Below are positions 1 through 9,754 of a stretch of DNA of 64,000 nt, piece after piece. How positions within the stretch are numbered: position 1 is the first letter of the stretch; each line of letters begins with the position of its first letter. This stretch comes from Pukyongia sp963768085 (GTDB lineage Bacteria; Bacteroidota; Bacteroidia; Flavobacteriales; Flavobacteriaceae): positions 930,001-994,000 of the forward strand of contig CAVYGO010000003.1 in NCBI GenBank assembly GCA_963768085.1, read 5' to 3'. A program made the translations under genes and the position numbers. The notes beneath the pieces were generated by a model that saw only the letters and a program-made list of their open reading frames with translations, searched no databases and was not told where the DNA came from.

Positions 1-1534
1 CGGGCAACAATCCCGTGCTATCTTTCCGAAAGAATTACAATTCCAGAAACTGTCTAACGGTGGTTTGAATGGAGTTTCTATTCAGGGAGATACCCAGAAC
101 AAGAACTACAACTTATCCGCTTTCCTTGTTCATAATTTTAATACCAATAATGATATCAACTTTAGAACACAGGCAGGTTTAACAAGAGAGTTTTTTAATC
201 AGAATACTCAATTGATTTCTGCTACCGGATTGGTGGCTTCCGAAACTAACGTAGATCAGGCAGCCAACACAGGGGTTAATCAAACTAGATTCTTACAACA
301 AGATTCCGGTTTCTTTGTTCAGGAAGAGATCAATTTCCAGGATAAGTTCATCGCAACCTTCGGTGTTAGAGGTGATAAATCATCCAACAATGGAGATGCC
401 AATGAGATCTATTACTATCCAAAAGGTTCCTTAGCAGTAAACCTGCATGAAATGGGATTCTGGAGTGATAGTTCAAAGTGGAGCCAGTTGAAATTGAGAG
501 CTGCTTATGGAGAGTCAGGAAACTTCCCGCCAAGAGGTGGACTTTTCACATCTTATAATGCAGCTTCCACGGATGGACTTTTAGGTATTAGTATTAGCAC
601 GGTTCGAGGTGATGGAAACCTAAAATCTGAAAGACAGAAGGAATTTGAATTTGGTGCTGACCTTGGTTTTTTCGACGGAAGATTGGAATTTTCTGGTACT
701 TACTATGTTAAAACTATTGAAGACTTAATTCTTCGTGCTGCTCTGGAACCTTCTACTGGTTTTAGTAGCCAGATAGTTAACGCTGGTGAAATGGAGAATA
801 AGGGTATAGAGCTGTCCTTAAATGCGTCTCCAGTAATCACAGACGATTTCCAATGGAATATCGCGGTAAACTGGTTTAAAAATAAATCTAAAATTACTAA
901 ACTGGATGTTGAACCATTCAACATTGGGGCCTTTGGAGCCACACTTGGTACCTATCGTATTGAAGAAGGTCGCAGTGCTACTCAATTGGTTGGTATTGGA
1001 CCAAATCCCGATGAAAGTGGTTTCCAGGTACATGGAGATGCTGAACCAGACTTCCAAATGGCAATGACAAATAATTTTAGTTATAAAGCCTTCGATCTTT
1101 CATTCCTATGGCAATGGAAGAATGGCGGAGACAACGTGAATCTTACCGCATTGCTTACCGATTTGAATGGTACCAGTGCTGATTATGACTCGATCGATCT
1201 TGATCCAGCCGGACAACTTGGAAATGGTCCTTACAGACTAAGTCAGTTAGGTGCATCCGCTGAGGTGTTCGTGGAAGATGCTTCCTACATTAGGATGCGT
1301 GAAATAGGGCTATATTATAATCTACCGGATAGGTTCCTTGCCGGAATCATGGGTGGTGCTATTGATGGTGTGAGGATTGGATTCTCAGGGACCAACCTGA
1401 TCAACATTTTCGACTATAACAGTTATGATCCTGAGGTATCAAACTTCGGAGGAAATACACCGTTTACCGGAATTGAGGTAACTCCTTTCCCATCGTCGAA
1501 AAGATTCTTATTTAATTTCACGGCTAATTTTTAA
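1..1534 (+). CDS. SusC/RagA-type TonB-linked outer membrane protein, C-terminal part (5' end outside window)
   Basis: The reading frame is open from the first base of the window, so the gene begins upstream and only about 510 C-terminal residues are seen. The first in-window start-like codon (TTG at 65) is internal. The visible part is outer-membrane beta-barrel: alternating aromatic and polar strands, the SusC signature around VNAGEMENKGIELSLN, and a C-terminal strand ending in aromatic residues (FNFTANF), as expected for BAM-assembled barrels. Family knowledge: SusC proteins form the TonB-driven channel beneath a SusD lid and import oligosaccharides or peptides. The SusD partner follows 11 bp downstream. 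The substrate cannot be read from this sequence, since no hydrolase of the same operon is inside the window. Confidence 0.93.
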   Translation, partial: GQQSRAIFPKELQFQKLSNGGLNGVSIQGDTQNKNYNLSAFLVHNFNTNNDINFRTQAGLTREFFNQNTQLISATGLVASETNVDQAANTGVNQTRFLQQDSGFFVQEEINFQDKFIATFGVRGDKSSNNGDANEIYYYPKGSLAVNLHEMGFWSDSSKWSQLKLRAAYGESGNFPPRGGLFTSYNAASTDGLLGISISTVRGDGNLKSERQKEFEFGADLGFFDGRLEFSGTYYVKTIEDLILRAALEPSTGFSSQIVNAGEMENKGIELSLNASPVITDDFQWNIAVNWFKNKSKITKLDVEPFNIGAFGATLGTYRIEEGRSATQLVGIGPNPDESGFQVHGDAEPDFQMAMTNNFSYKAFDLSFLWQWKNGGDNVNLTALLTDLNGTSADYDSIDLDPAGQLGNGPYRLSQLGASAEVFVEDASYIRMREIGLYYNLPDRFLAGIMGGAIDGVRIGFSGTNLINIFDYNSYDPEVSNFGGNTPFTGIEVTPFPSSKRFLFNFTANF

Positions 1535-1545
1535 AAAACATTATT

Positions 1546-2874
1546 ATGAAAAAACACATATATAAATTTTTACTCTTTGCTTTGATAATTGGATCTGTAT
1601 CCTCTTGTCAGATTGAAGAATACTCAGACCTTAACGGCCCTGAGGTTGACGCATTTGCGGAAAACCTCACCAGGGGTGATCTCCAGGACCTGGTTGGTGG
1701 TATCTTGTTTAGTTCAAGAGAAAGACTTGGAACATATTATGATGATTGTGGTGTTATTGGGCGTGAATGGTGGAGATTTTCCGGCTCAGACCCAAGATTT
1801 ACAACGGATCTCCTAGGAGGAGGTAATTCTGTTTTAGATAACAACACTTTCTATATTACAGGTCCATGGGCTTCCAGATACAGAAGTGTAAAGAACGCCA
1901 ACCTTATTTTAGGTTTCCTTGATGGTCAGGACCTATCGGCTCAGTTTTCAACTGCCGAGGTAAATGCTACTCGCGGATTCCTGAAAACTATGATAGCTTA
2001 TGAGTTGTTACTAAATCTAAACTTAACTCATAACAATGGGATCAGAGTAGACGTGTTAGATGAGAACAACTTAGGCCCTTTTGTGGGTCGGACTCAAGCC
2101 CTTACTGATATTCGTGCCATTCTGGTGGATGGAGCGTCTGATCTATCGAGCGGTGGCGGAAGTTTTCCGTTCATCCTTTCATCAGGGTTTTTAGGTTTTA
2201 ATACTCCAGGAACTTTCAAACAGGTTAACAATGCGATATCTGCAAGAGTAGCTGCCTATCAGGGTGACAATGCAGGTGTTCTTAGTTTCCTTTCCGATTC
2301 TTTTGTTGACCTAGGTGGTGCGAATATGGATATGGGAGTCTATTATACGTTCTCTGAAGACGCAAATGATATTATTAACCCGCTATTTATTTCAGTGGGT
2401 GGATCATCTGCTGCTCAGGCACGTGTGGTTCAGCCATCTTTTGTCACAGATGCAGAGGCTGGAGATACTCGTTTAAGCAAAACAGTGCAATTGTCCGCTC
2501 CACTTACCTTGGATGGGTTAACAGGAGATTATATTGTGAATCGATATACCGATAATGATGTGTCGATTCCTATGATCAGAAATGAAGAACTGGTTCTTCT
2601 GTATGCTGAAGGAAATGTAACTGCAAATTCATCGGAAGCGGTTAACGCCATAAATACGGTAAGAGCCGCGGCGGGACTAGGACCATATACAGGTGCTACC
2701 GATGCAGATTCACTTATCAACGAGATCTTGAATCAGCGTAGATATTCGCTTTACGCGGAAGGTCACCGATGGATTGATATGAGAAGATTTGGTAAGCTGG
2801 GAGAACTTCCACTGGACAGACCAGAGGATGATGTTTGGGAACAATTCCCAATTCCGTTAACCGAGAACCAATAA
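1546..2874 (+). CDS. SusD/RagB-family nutrient-binding lipoprotein
   Basis: 442 residues, slightly short for SusD proteins (often about 500). The N terminus is a lipoprotein signal peptide with lipobox SVSSC (Cys21), placing it on the outer membrane. The C-terminal part carries the SusD signature: RNEELVLLYAEGN, then INTVRAAAGLGPYTG, then the NQRRYSLYAEGHRWIDMRR segment just before the end. The gene starts 11 bp after the SusC stop, so the two are one operon. Known role: the surface lid that captures ligand for the SusC channel. A strong hairpin terminator follows. Ligand unknown. Confidence 0.93.
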   Translation: MKKHIYKFLLFALIIGSVSSCQIEEYSDLNGPEVDAFAENLTRGDLQDLVGGILFSSRERLGTYYDDCGVIGREWWRFSGSDPRFTTDLLGGGNSVLDNNTFYITGPWASRYRSVKNANLILGFLDGQDLSAQFSTAEVNATRGFLKTMIAYELLLNLNLTHNNGIRVDVLDENNLGPFVGRTQALTDIRAILVDGASDLSSGGGSFPFILSSGFLGFNTPGTFKQVNNAISARVAAYQGDNAGVLSFLSDSFVDLGGANMDMGVYYTFSEDANDIINPLFISVGGSSAAQARVVQPSFVTDAEAGDTRLSKTVQLSAPLTLDGLTGDYIVNRYTDNDVSIPMIRNEELVLLYAEGNVTANSSEAVNAINTVRAAAGLGPYTGATDADSLINEILNQRRYSLYAEGHRWIDMRRFGKLGELPLDRPEDDVWEQFPIPLTENQ

Positions 2875-2894
2875 GTTTGAGTTTCAAACAAAGG

Positions 2895-2926
2895 AAAAAC
2901 CCTCGCTTCAAGGCGAGGGTTTTTTT
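2895..2926. terminator. bidirectional intrinsic terminator
   Basis: Perfect 8-bp stem ACCCTCGC / GCGAGGGT (2899-2906 and 2913-2920) with a 6-base loop, preceded by an A run and followed by seven T. It can stop the SusC/SusD transcript on the plus strand and the RND efflux operon on the minus strand, whose last stop codon lies only a few bases away. Confidence 0.9.
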
Positions 2927-2927
2927 A

Positions 2928-5900
2928 TTATGCTGCTTCGTCTAACACGACATTTTCAGCTGGGCCGGATTTATTTCGCCAATTGCGAATACGCAATTTA
3001 ATCCTATGAACTATATAAAATAGAACAGGGACAATGATCAAGGTGAGGAAAGTGGCTATAATCAATCCGTAAATAACTGTCCAGGCCAATGGCCCCCAAA
3101 AGATCACGTTATCACCTCCCAGGTAGAAATTAGCATCGAATTCTGAAAACATTGAGAAGAAATCGATATTTACCCCGATGGCCAAAGGGATCAGACCTAG
3201 GACCGTGGTGATTGCCGTAAGGATAACGGGGCGTAAACGAGCACGCCCACCTTTAACAATGATCTTCTTTATATCTTCCTTTGGGAGTAAGGTGTCATCC
3301 GGAAGTTCTAGTTCCACGATTCTCCGGTCTATCAGCAACTGGGTATAATCCAATAGCACAACCCCGTTATTCACAACAATACCGGCGAGCGCAATAATTC
3401 CCATCATGGTCATCATGATCACAAAGGAAGCTCCAGTAGCAAGAATGCCTCCGAATACCCCAATGAAACTCAGGAAGATAGCCAGCATAATGATGGTAGG
3501 CTTAGACACAGAACTGAACTGAAAAATAAGAATTAGCATAATAAGGCCCAATCCAGAGAAAAATGCTCCCATTAAAAAAGCCATTTGTTTATTCTCTTCT
3601 TCGATCTGACCCGTATAATCAATTTGAACTGTCTCAGGCAATCCGCTGAAATTTTCCATCTCCGTCTGGATCTTACTTACGATGGCACCGGCGTCGCTAT
3701 ATCCCGGAGCTAAAGCAGAATACACAGTTACAACTCTACGGGTGTCCCTGTGCTTAATAGAACTAAAGGAGGATGTATTCTTCTGTTGGGCAACAGCAGA
3801 AATAGGAACTTCCTTTATCTTTCCACTAGCCTGATCGCGGAATGTTATATTCTGATCGAACAAGGCCGAAGTATTATAACGATTGTTCTCGTCAAATCGA
3901 ACATTAATGTCGTAATCCTCACCATCCTTCTTGTAGACCCCGGCTTTTTCTCCAAATAAAGATCTTCTTAGTTGATTTCCCACGGCACCCACCGGTACTC
4001 CCAGTTCACCGGATTTCTCCCGATCTACAACTACTTGCATCGAAGGTTTACCTTTATTGACATCGATCTTTAATTCATCTATACCGGGAACACTTTTGAG
4101 GTTTATGTAATTTCGCATTCTTTCGGCAGTGGCAATCAACTCATCATAGTCATTACCTTCCAATTCAATATTGATTGGATACCCGGCGGGAGGCCCTACG
4201 GCATCTTTTTCTACCGAAATTGCCACACCCGGATAGATTCCTTTCAAGGCTTCCTGTACTCGCTTTCTAAGTACTTCAGAGTCTTTTCCATTTCTGAATT
4301 TGTATTCCCGCATGGTCGCGGTGATCTTACCTCTGTTAGGCATTTCTGCTGCGCTTCCCCCATCGGTGAAAGGGTTACCGGCACCTTCGCCAACTTGTGA
4401 TACGGCAGATTCTACCAGGAAATTATAGTCTTCTCCTTCAAAATATTCTTTGTTATTAACGATCGTGTATACGCGTTGCTCTATCTGATTGGTGATGGTA
4501 TTGGTCTTTTCGATATCTGTCCCCTCCGGATATTCGATATACACAATGATCTGGTTCGGTGTATTATCCGGAAAGAATTCCACACTAGTCCTCTGAGATC
4601 CAATGGAGGCCCCAAATCCCATAAATACCAGAATGAGCAACCCAAAAATTCCAATCACGAAAAGAACCGGTTTTCTTCCACTTAAGGCCCAGGCCAGGAA
4701 TCGCTGGTACGAATTCTCAATTCGTACAAGTATTTTCTTCTGAAATCCAATGGCAGCTCCCTTTATTACATATTTATATATCCAGAACAAGATTACTACG
4801 ACGACCATTAAGGTTCCCAAACCTCTCATTTCTCCTCCCACAATAAAAATAAATATTCCGAGGGGCGCCATAATCAGCGTGAGCCTAAAGAGCTGTTTGG
4901 TTGTTAAAACTTTTTCACCAACTTCCATGAATTTAGATACTAACATGGAATTTATAAAAATTGCCACGAACAAGGAAGATCCCAGAACAACCGACAAAGT
5001 GATCGGGAAATAGATCATAAACTCACCCATTATACCCGGCCACATACCCAAAGGGATAAAGGCGGCTACGGTGGTAGCTGTAGATATGATAATAGGGAAG
5101 GCTATCTCTCCGATCCCTTTTTTCGCCGCCTGAATTCTGGACATTCCCTCTTCTTCCATTAGGCGATAGACATTTTCCACCACCACAATGCCATTGTCCA
5201 CCAACATTCCCAGACCCATGATCAACCCGAACAGTATCATGGTATTCATGGTATAACCCAGCAGAGAAAGAATCATGAAACTCATAAACATCGACATGGG
5301 GATGGCGAATCCAACGAACAAAGCATTTCGGAATCCGAGGAAGAACATAAGAACAGTTACTACCAGGAGAATACCGAAAATTATATTGTTTACCAGATCA
5401 CTAACCTGGTTGTCTGTTTTTGCACTTTGGTCGTTAGCTTTGGTTACTGAAATATCCGGCGGGAATACATTGGCCGTAACATCTTCAAGGATGAGGTCTA
5501 TTTTCTCGACAGCCTCGATCATGTTCTTGCCCGAACGTTTCTTCACATCCAGCATGACCACATTATCTCCAAAATCTCGTGCGTAGGTTGTTTTATCCTC
5601 CTCTTCGAATCGAACCTCGGCGATATCGCGCAGATAAATAGCGCCGTTCTCATTCTTAACAACAAAGTTTTCCAATTCCGAAGGTTTATTTATTTCGCCA
5701 AGTACTCGGATAGTTCTTCGTTGACCGCTGGAGATCAGGTTACCTGCGGACATAGTCATATTCTCGTTCCTGATGGTATTCAGGACGTCATCGAAACTTA
5801 CTTGGGCTGCCATCATTTTATAGATATCCACGGCCACTTCAACCTCCAATTCCTGAGCCCCACGAATATCAACCTCCTTGATTTCGGGTAATTTTTCGAT

Positions 5901-6437
5901 CTCGTCCTGAAGGTATTCGGCGTATTCTTTCAACTTAGTCACAGGATAGTCTCCGGTAAGATTGATATTCAGAATGGGCATTTCCTCACTTAAACTTAGA
6001 TCGAACACATTAGGTTCAACCTTAGCTCCGTTGAACAAAGGCCAGTCTTCATTTGCTTTTTCACTGTCTACCTCATCTTTAACCTTTTGTTTGGCCTGTT
6101 CAACCTCAATGTCCTCGTCGAATTCTATCGTAATAATCCCATAATCCTCCTGTGAAGTCGATAGAATTTCTACTACATTGGAGACATTTCTCAATTTCTC
6201 TTCAAGGGGGTCGACAATAAGTCGCTCAATATCTTCCGACGTATTACCGGGGTAGGGAATAGAAATATAGATTTTCGTTTCGTTCACTTCAGGGAAGCTT
6301 TCCCTCGGCATGCTTTGGTATGCACTTAATCCCAATAACAGGAACAGACCAATCATTACATAGATAATGGTTGGATTATCTATGGCCCAACTCGATAAAC
6401 GAAATTCCTTGTCGACCTGTTTCTTTTTCGCACTCAT
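2928..6437 (-). CDS. RND efflux pump inner-membrane transporter (AcrB/MexB/HAE-type)
   Basis: 1169 residues, longer than typical AcrB (about 1050). The first membrane segment is near residues 20-40, followed by a periplasmic loop and a TM4 motif, LGMLVDNGIVVVENVYRL, typical of RND permeases. The layout then repeats, with a second membrane block beginning ALSGRKPVLFVIGI and a final TM bundle. An extra hydrophobic stretch around residues 525-565 accounts for part of the excess length. It lies 3 bp after the adaptor gene, in an operon with an adaptor, a TolC-like channel and a TetR regulator. It should export small molecules by proton antiport. Whether the substrates are drugs, bile-like detergents or lipids is not readable; the metal-pump (CusA) branch is less likely but not excluded. 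Confidence 0.93.
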   Translation of the reverse strand: MSAKKKQVDKEFRLSSWAIDNPTIIYVMIGLFLLLGLSAYQSMPRESFPEVNETKIYISIPYPGNTSEDIERLIVDPLEEKLRNVSNVVEILSTSQEDYGIITIEFDEDIEVEQAKQKVKDEVDSEKANEDWPLFNGAKVEPNVFDLSLSEEMPILNINLTGDYPVTKLKEYAEYLQDEIEKLPEIKEVDIRGAQELEVEVAVDIYKMMAAQVSFDDVLNTIRNENMTMSAGNLISSGQRRTIRVLGEINKPSELENFVVKNENGAIYLRDIAEVRFEEEDKTTYARDFGDNVVMLDVKKRSGKNMIEAVEKIDLILEDVTANVFPPDISVTKANDQSAKTDNQVSDLVNNIIFGILLVVTVLMFFLGFRNALFVGFAIPMSMFMSFMILSLLGYTMNTMILFGLIMGLGMLVDNGIVVVENVYRLMEEEGMSRIQAAKKGIGEIAFPIIISTATTVAAFIPLGMWPGIMGEFMIYFPITLSVVLGSSLFVAIFINSMLVSKFMEVGEKVLTTKQLFRLTLIMAPLGIFIFIVGGEMRGLGTLMVVVVILFWIYKYVIKGAAIGFQKKILVRIENSYQRFLAWALSGRKPVLFVIGIFGLLILVFMGFGASIGSQRTSVEFFPDNTPNQIIVYIEYPEGTDIEKTNTITNQIEQRVYTIVNNKEYFEGEDYNFLVESAVSQVGEGAGNPFTDGGSAAEMPNRGKITATMREYKFRNGKDSEVLRKRVQEALKGIYPGVAISVEKDAVGPPAGYPINIELEGNDYDELIATAERMRNYINLKSVPGIDELKIDVNKGKPSMQVVVDREKSGELGVPVGAVGNQLRRSLFGEKAGVYKKDGEDYDINVRFDENNRYNTSALFDQNITFRDQASGKIKEVPISAVAQQKNTSSFSSIKHRDTRRVVTVYSALAPGYSDAGAIVSKIQTEMENFSGLPETVQIDYTGQIEEENKQMAFLMGAFFSGLGLIMLILIFQFSSVSKPTIIMLAIFLSFIGVFGGILATGASFVIMMTMMGIIALAGIVVNNGVVLLDYTQLLIDRRIVELELPDDTLLPKEDIKKIIVKGGRARLRPVILTAITTVLGLIPLAIGVNIDFFSMFSEFDANFYLGGDNVIFWGPLAWTVIYGLIIATFLTLIIVPVLFYIVHRIKLRIRNWRNKSGPAENVVLDEAA

Positions 6438-6440
6438 CGT

Positions 6441-7610
6441 CTATTCGTTTATGATTTTAACTTCCTGTTCGTTTTTCACAGCACGCGCTCCTTCAATTAT
6501 TATCGATTCCCCTGCACTTAGACCTTCCAATACCTCGATATAGTCTCCCTGAGATCGACCGGTTGAAATGGTTCTTTGAATTGCCTGGGAATTTTCGTTG
6601 CCGGAATCTCCCTTAACTGCCATATATACGTACTGGTTTCCTGCGGCGTTCTCTGAGATAACACTCAATGGAATTAGAATGGCACCTTCGTTCGTATAAT
6701 CGTTTATTTTTAGACGTGCCGTTAAGTTCGGCTTGATATTTCCATTTTTATTAGGAACCTCCACCTCAACGGTGAAGGCACGGTTATTCGGATTAATGTA
6801 GTTTCCTGTTTGACGTACTTTCGACGCTAGTGTTTCTCCGAGAATTGGTAACGAAATAACTACTTCCTTACCGGGAACAATACTTTTGATATATCGTTCT
6901 GGGACTTCAGCCTTAATGAACATATCATTCAGATTAACAATTCTGAACAATGCCTGACCGGGAGATACGACAGTACCCTGATCCGTTATTACCTCATCGA
7001 TGATACCACTGAATGGAGCGCGAATCGAAGTTTTTCCCAACTGACTTTCTAACTGTTTCACCGAATTGCTGGTAGCTTCATAATTAGCCTTAGCCTGCAG
7101 GTACTGTATTTCAGATCCTATTTTTTGTTGCCATAAACGCTCCTGACGCTCAAAAGTCGTCCGGGCCAGCTCCTTCTGTACCTTCAACTGGCTCAACTGA
7201 CTTCCAAGTCCGCCGTCATCAATACGCGCTAGTAAATCTCCTTTACGAACTTTATCCCCTTCTTCAACTAAAACCCGGGTGAGTACACCCTGGTACTCAG
7301 GGTAAATAATTACATTTTGATCGGTTTCAACATTTCCCTGGATTTCAATATAATGCTGAAATAGGGTATCCTTCAATTTCATCGTCGTCACTAGGGCAGC
7401 ATTGTCGGTGAGATCCAGATCCATAATGGCAGCTTCTAGTTTGGCCAGATCATTCTGAATTTCAGTTAACGAGGTACGCATCTCGTCCTTTTTAGCGATT
7501 AAATTTTCGAGATTACCTTCTTCGATAAAGTCGTCCACACTTTTATTCTTTTCTCCACCACAGGCAGTTAAAAGAACCGTTAGTGTCATAATGAATACTG
7601 ATTTTTTCAT
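6441..7610 (-). CDS. RND efflux periplasmic adaptor (HlyD/AcrA family) lipoprotein
   Basis: 389 residues with a lipoprotein signal ending in LLTAC (Cys17). A coiled-coil-like stretch follows (about 25-70), then the split biotinyl-lipoyl-like domain (VLVEEGDKVRKGDLLARID and SIRAPFSGIIDEVITDQGT) flanking a hairpin with a heptad pattern, then beta-barrel and membrane-proximal domains (RLKINDYTNEGAILIPLSVI). This is the usual order for AcrA-type adaptors. It bridges the inner-membrane pump encoded 3 bp downstream and the TolC-like channel encoded just upstream. The N-terminal coiled coil before the lipoyl part is typical of Bacteroidota adaptors. Confidence 0.93.
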   Translation of the reverse strand: MKKSVFIMTLTVLLTACGGEKNKSVDDFIEEGNLENLIAKKDEMRTSLTEIQNDLAKLEAAIMDLDLTDNAALVTTMKLKDTLFQHYIEIQGNVETDQNVIIYPEYQGVLTRVLVEEGDKVRKGDLLARIDDGGLGSQLSQLKVQKELARTTFERQERLWQQKIGSEIQYLQAKANYEATSNSVKQLESQLGKTSIRAPFSGIIDEVITDQGTVVSPGQALFRIVNLNDMFIKAEVPERYIKSIVPGKEVVISLPILGETLASKVRQTGNYINPNNRAFTVEVEVPNKNGNIKPNLTARLKINDYTNEGAILIPLSVISENAAGNQYVYMAVKGDSGNENSQAIQRTISTGRSQGDYIEVLEGLSAGESIIIEGARAVKNEQEVKIINE

Positions 7611-7633
7611 TTGAAATATTATAAGAGGGGTTA

Positions 7634-8986
7634 TTAGTTTTTTAGTTGAGGTGTGTTAAGAACTGTTTCCAGTTCGGTTTTAGCATTAATAACATTTAGC
7701 ATGGATTCGATATACCGCTCTTGCGCTGTATATAATTGCGTTTGCGCTATCCTTAATTCAAAACTCGTAGCGATACCTTCTGAAAATTTAACCTGATTCT
7801 TCCGCTCAATACGTTCTGCAAGCGAAAGGTTCTTTTTCGAATTCTCATAATTTTCCAAACGGAACTGGTACACGTTTAACGCGGTAGCATATTCAAGTTC
7901 AATATTTTGCATCGTTTCCTCCAATTGGGTTTCAGCCTGATCCAGTGCAATACGGGCCTGCTGAGTTCTTGCCCCCCGCAATCCACTACTCATTATGGGT
8001 ATATTCATTGAGACACCCAAGATGGACGACTGGAACCATCGTTGGCTGGAATCGAAAAAAGAGAAATCATTACTATTTGCCTGTGTTCCGTAATTAAGAA
8101 ATGCATTCAGACTTGGTAGCGCGCGACTCTTTTCAAGTTTTAATTCCAATGAACGTTGTTCCGTAAAGTTAAAGGCGATTTTATAATCGATGTTATCTTC
8201 CACATTCAGGTTTTTATCCATAATGTCCAGGCTGATATTTTGTTGCGTTAGGTCGTCGAGATCTTCGGTGAGCCTCACGCTTTCATTAATATCGATTCCC
8301 AACGCTACCTTGAACATTTGTCGCGAGACTATCTCTGTCCGTGTCGCATTACTTAATTGCGTATCGACTTCGAGAAGTGTGATTTCCAATTGTTCAACAT
8401 CTTCTTCCTCCGCGAGACCATTTTTAAAAGTCTCTCTAATCTCAAATAGATTTCTTTCAAGTGTATTCTTGTTCTCCTGGAAAATAGTCACTAATTCTTC
8501 AGCCAATAGCACACTCGCATAGGCGTTAATCACCCCTTTACGAATTTCCAATTGAATTTTTTCATTAGCATTTTCAGAATAATCCAGGAAAGCTTTGGCA
8601 GCCTGAAGACCTACAAGATAACTTCCGTCGAAGATCAATTGCTCGAGGGTGGCAGTGGCAGATGCAACTTGTTGAGTTCCGAAAACGACCGGAACAAAAG
8701 TGCCCGGATCCCCGCCGCTAATTTCACCGGGAATGAGTACAACGGGTTGTTTAATATTGTTCTGATAATTAATCCCGGCATTCAATTGCGGGAGTCCCGA
8801 AGCGGTAGCTTCCCACTTTTGTTTGATCGCTCTTGCAATATCTCTACGGGAATTAATCGCCGTATAATTGCTGTCCAAAGCAAAAGAAACAGCCTCTTCG
8901 AGAGTGAACTGATAATCTTTAGAATTTTGTCCGTTGGCCGCAACAGCTCCAGTGAACAAAAACAGAATAACGAAAATATTACGCAT
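7634..8986 (-). CDS. TolC-family outer membrane channel
   Basis: 450 residues with a signal peptide (hydrophobic residues 3-17, cleavage after about ANG). The protein has the duplicated helical-hairpin plan of outer membrane efflux proteins: long helices rich in Glu, Leu and Asn, such as the stretch around EELVTIFQENKNTLERNL, and a second repeat in the C-terminal half. It should form the trimeric exit duct for the pump. The start codon overlaps the end of the upstream TetR gene by 8 bp, implying translational coupling. The downstream adaptor starts 23 bp later. Confidence 0.92.
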   Translation of the reverse strand: MRNIFVILFLFTGAVAANGQNSKDYQFTLEEAVSFALDSNYTAINSRRDIARAIKQKWEATASGLPQLNAGINYQNNIKQPVVLIPGEISGGDPGTFVPVVFGTQQVASATATLEQLIFDGSYLVGLQAAKAFLDYSENANEKIQLEIRKGVINAYASVLLAEELVTIFQENKNTLERNLFEIRETFKNGLAEEEDVEQLEITLLEVDTQLSNATRTEIVSRQMFKVALGIDINESVRLTEDLDDLTQQNISLDIMDKNLNVEDNIDYKIAFNFTEQRSLELKLEKSRALPSLNAFLNYGTQANSNDFSFFDSSQRWFQSSILGVSMNIPIMSSGLRGARTQQARIALDQAETQLEETMQNIELEYATALNVYQFRLENYENSKKNLSLAERIERKNQVKFSEGIATSFELRIAQTQLYTAQERYIESMLNVINAKTELETVLNTPQLKN

Positions 8987-9590
8987 TTTGCACAGTTGTT
9001 TTATTGAATTTATTCAGAGTTTTTAATCCTTCTTTAGTTACAATTCCACGTAAGTGATATTCCAGGTATTCTTCGAATAGCTGAACCTTCGGAAATTGTT
9101 GAAGTGGGAACAATGCCTCGTCTTTTATTCCATTTACACCAATGAAATAGATGCGTGAAACAAAGTCGATATCAAGGTTCTCACGATATAGTCCCATCGC
9201 TACACCCCGCTTGAGATTTCGCAGGGTACATTCGCTCATCTTTTGATAATGTTTCGCTTTCAAGGCCTCATGGATCTCAGGATAGTACTTCTGTAACTGA
9301 TATTGAGGAGAAGATCGTTCATTTTTCAGATGCAACATCACCAACTTTTTAATCTCATACAACTCTTCAATAGGGTTTTTCTGAAGATCGCAGATACAGT
9401 CAATACCATGGGAAATAATCTCGAACATACTCATGGTTACTTCATGAACCAATTCGGTTTTGTTCTTGAAATGTGTGTAGATCGTCTTTTTTGAAATAGC
9501 AAGCTCATTTGCTATATCATCCATGGTCACGCTCTTAAACCCGAGTGTAATGAACATATGGGCGGCCTTATGTATAATTTTATCTTTCAT
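8979..9590 (-). CDS. TetR/AcrR-family transcriptional repressor of the efflux operon
   Basis: 203 residues from the ATG at 9590. A longer frame reaches 9629 but would run through the palindromic operator and the promoter, so I chose the internal Met (MKDKIIHKAAHMF). The N-terminal TetR helix-turn-helix is clear: FKSVTMDDIANELAISKKT followed by IYTHFKNKTELVHEV. The C-terminal part is the variable ligand-binding and dimerisation domain. It is the first gene of the efflux operon and overlaps tolC by 8 bp, so it probably represses its own operon through the 9611-9640 palindrome. Confidence 0.9.
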   Translation of the reverse strand: MKDKIIHKAAHMFITLGFKSVTMDDIANELAISKKTIYTHFKNKTELVHEVTMSMFEIISHGIDCICDLQKNPIEELYEIKKLVMLHLKNERSSPQYQLQKYYPEIHEALKAKHYQKMSECTLRNLKRGVAMGLYRENLDIDFVSRIYFIGVNGIKDEALFPLQQFPKVQLFEEYLEYHLRGIVTKEGLKTLNKFNKTTVQNA

Positions 9591-9598
9591 AGGAAGGG

Positions 9599-9606
9599 CA
9601 AATCTA
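9599..9606 (-). promoter_or_regulatory. putative -7 box of the TetR/efflux operon
   Basis: On the minus strand the sequence reads TAGATTTG, a full match to the Bacteroidota -7 consensus TAnnTTTG. The matching -33 TTG is weak (ATG at a 20-bp spacer). It lies immediately upstream of the chosen TetR start and next to the palindrome, so a bound repressor would cover the promoter. An 8-mer match can occur by chance. Confidence 0.5.
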
Positions 9607-9610
9607 ATAA

Positions 9611-9640
9611 AGGAAACTTTTAAAACCATAAAAGTTTCCT
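9611..9640. promoter_or_regulatory. perfect inverted repeat, probable TetR operator
   Basis: AGGAAACTTTT (9611-9621) and its exact reverse complement AAAAGTTTCCT (9630-9640) are separated by 8 bp. The repeat lies directly upstream of the TetR-family gene and between the putative -33 and -7 positions of its promoter. Palindromes of this size next to a tetR gene are the classical operator arrangement. Confidence 0.75.
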
Positions 9641-9754
9641 AAGTTTTACAATTATTTAACATTTCAGATAGGAGGGTGGCCTGGGTTTCATTTTATCATT
9701 TCTTTGGCATGATATACATGTACAAACTGTATTTTAGCAGCAAATTTTGCCTGA

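Noticed and set aside
9591..9629. Longer N terminus for the TetR regulator
   Set aside because: It would run through the promoter and the palindrome; the internal Met gives a normal TetR start.
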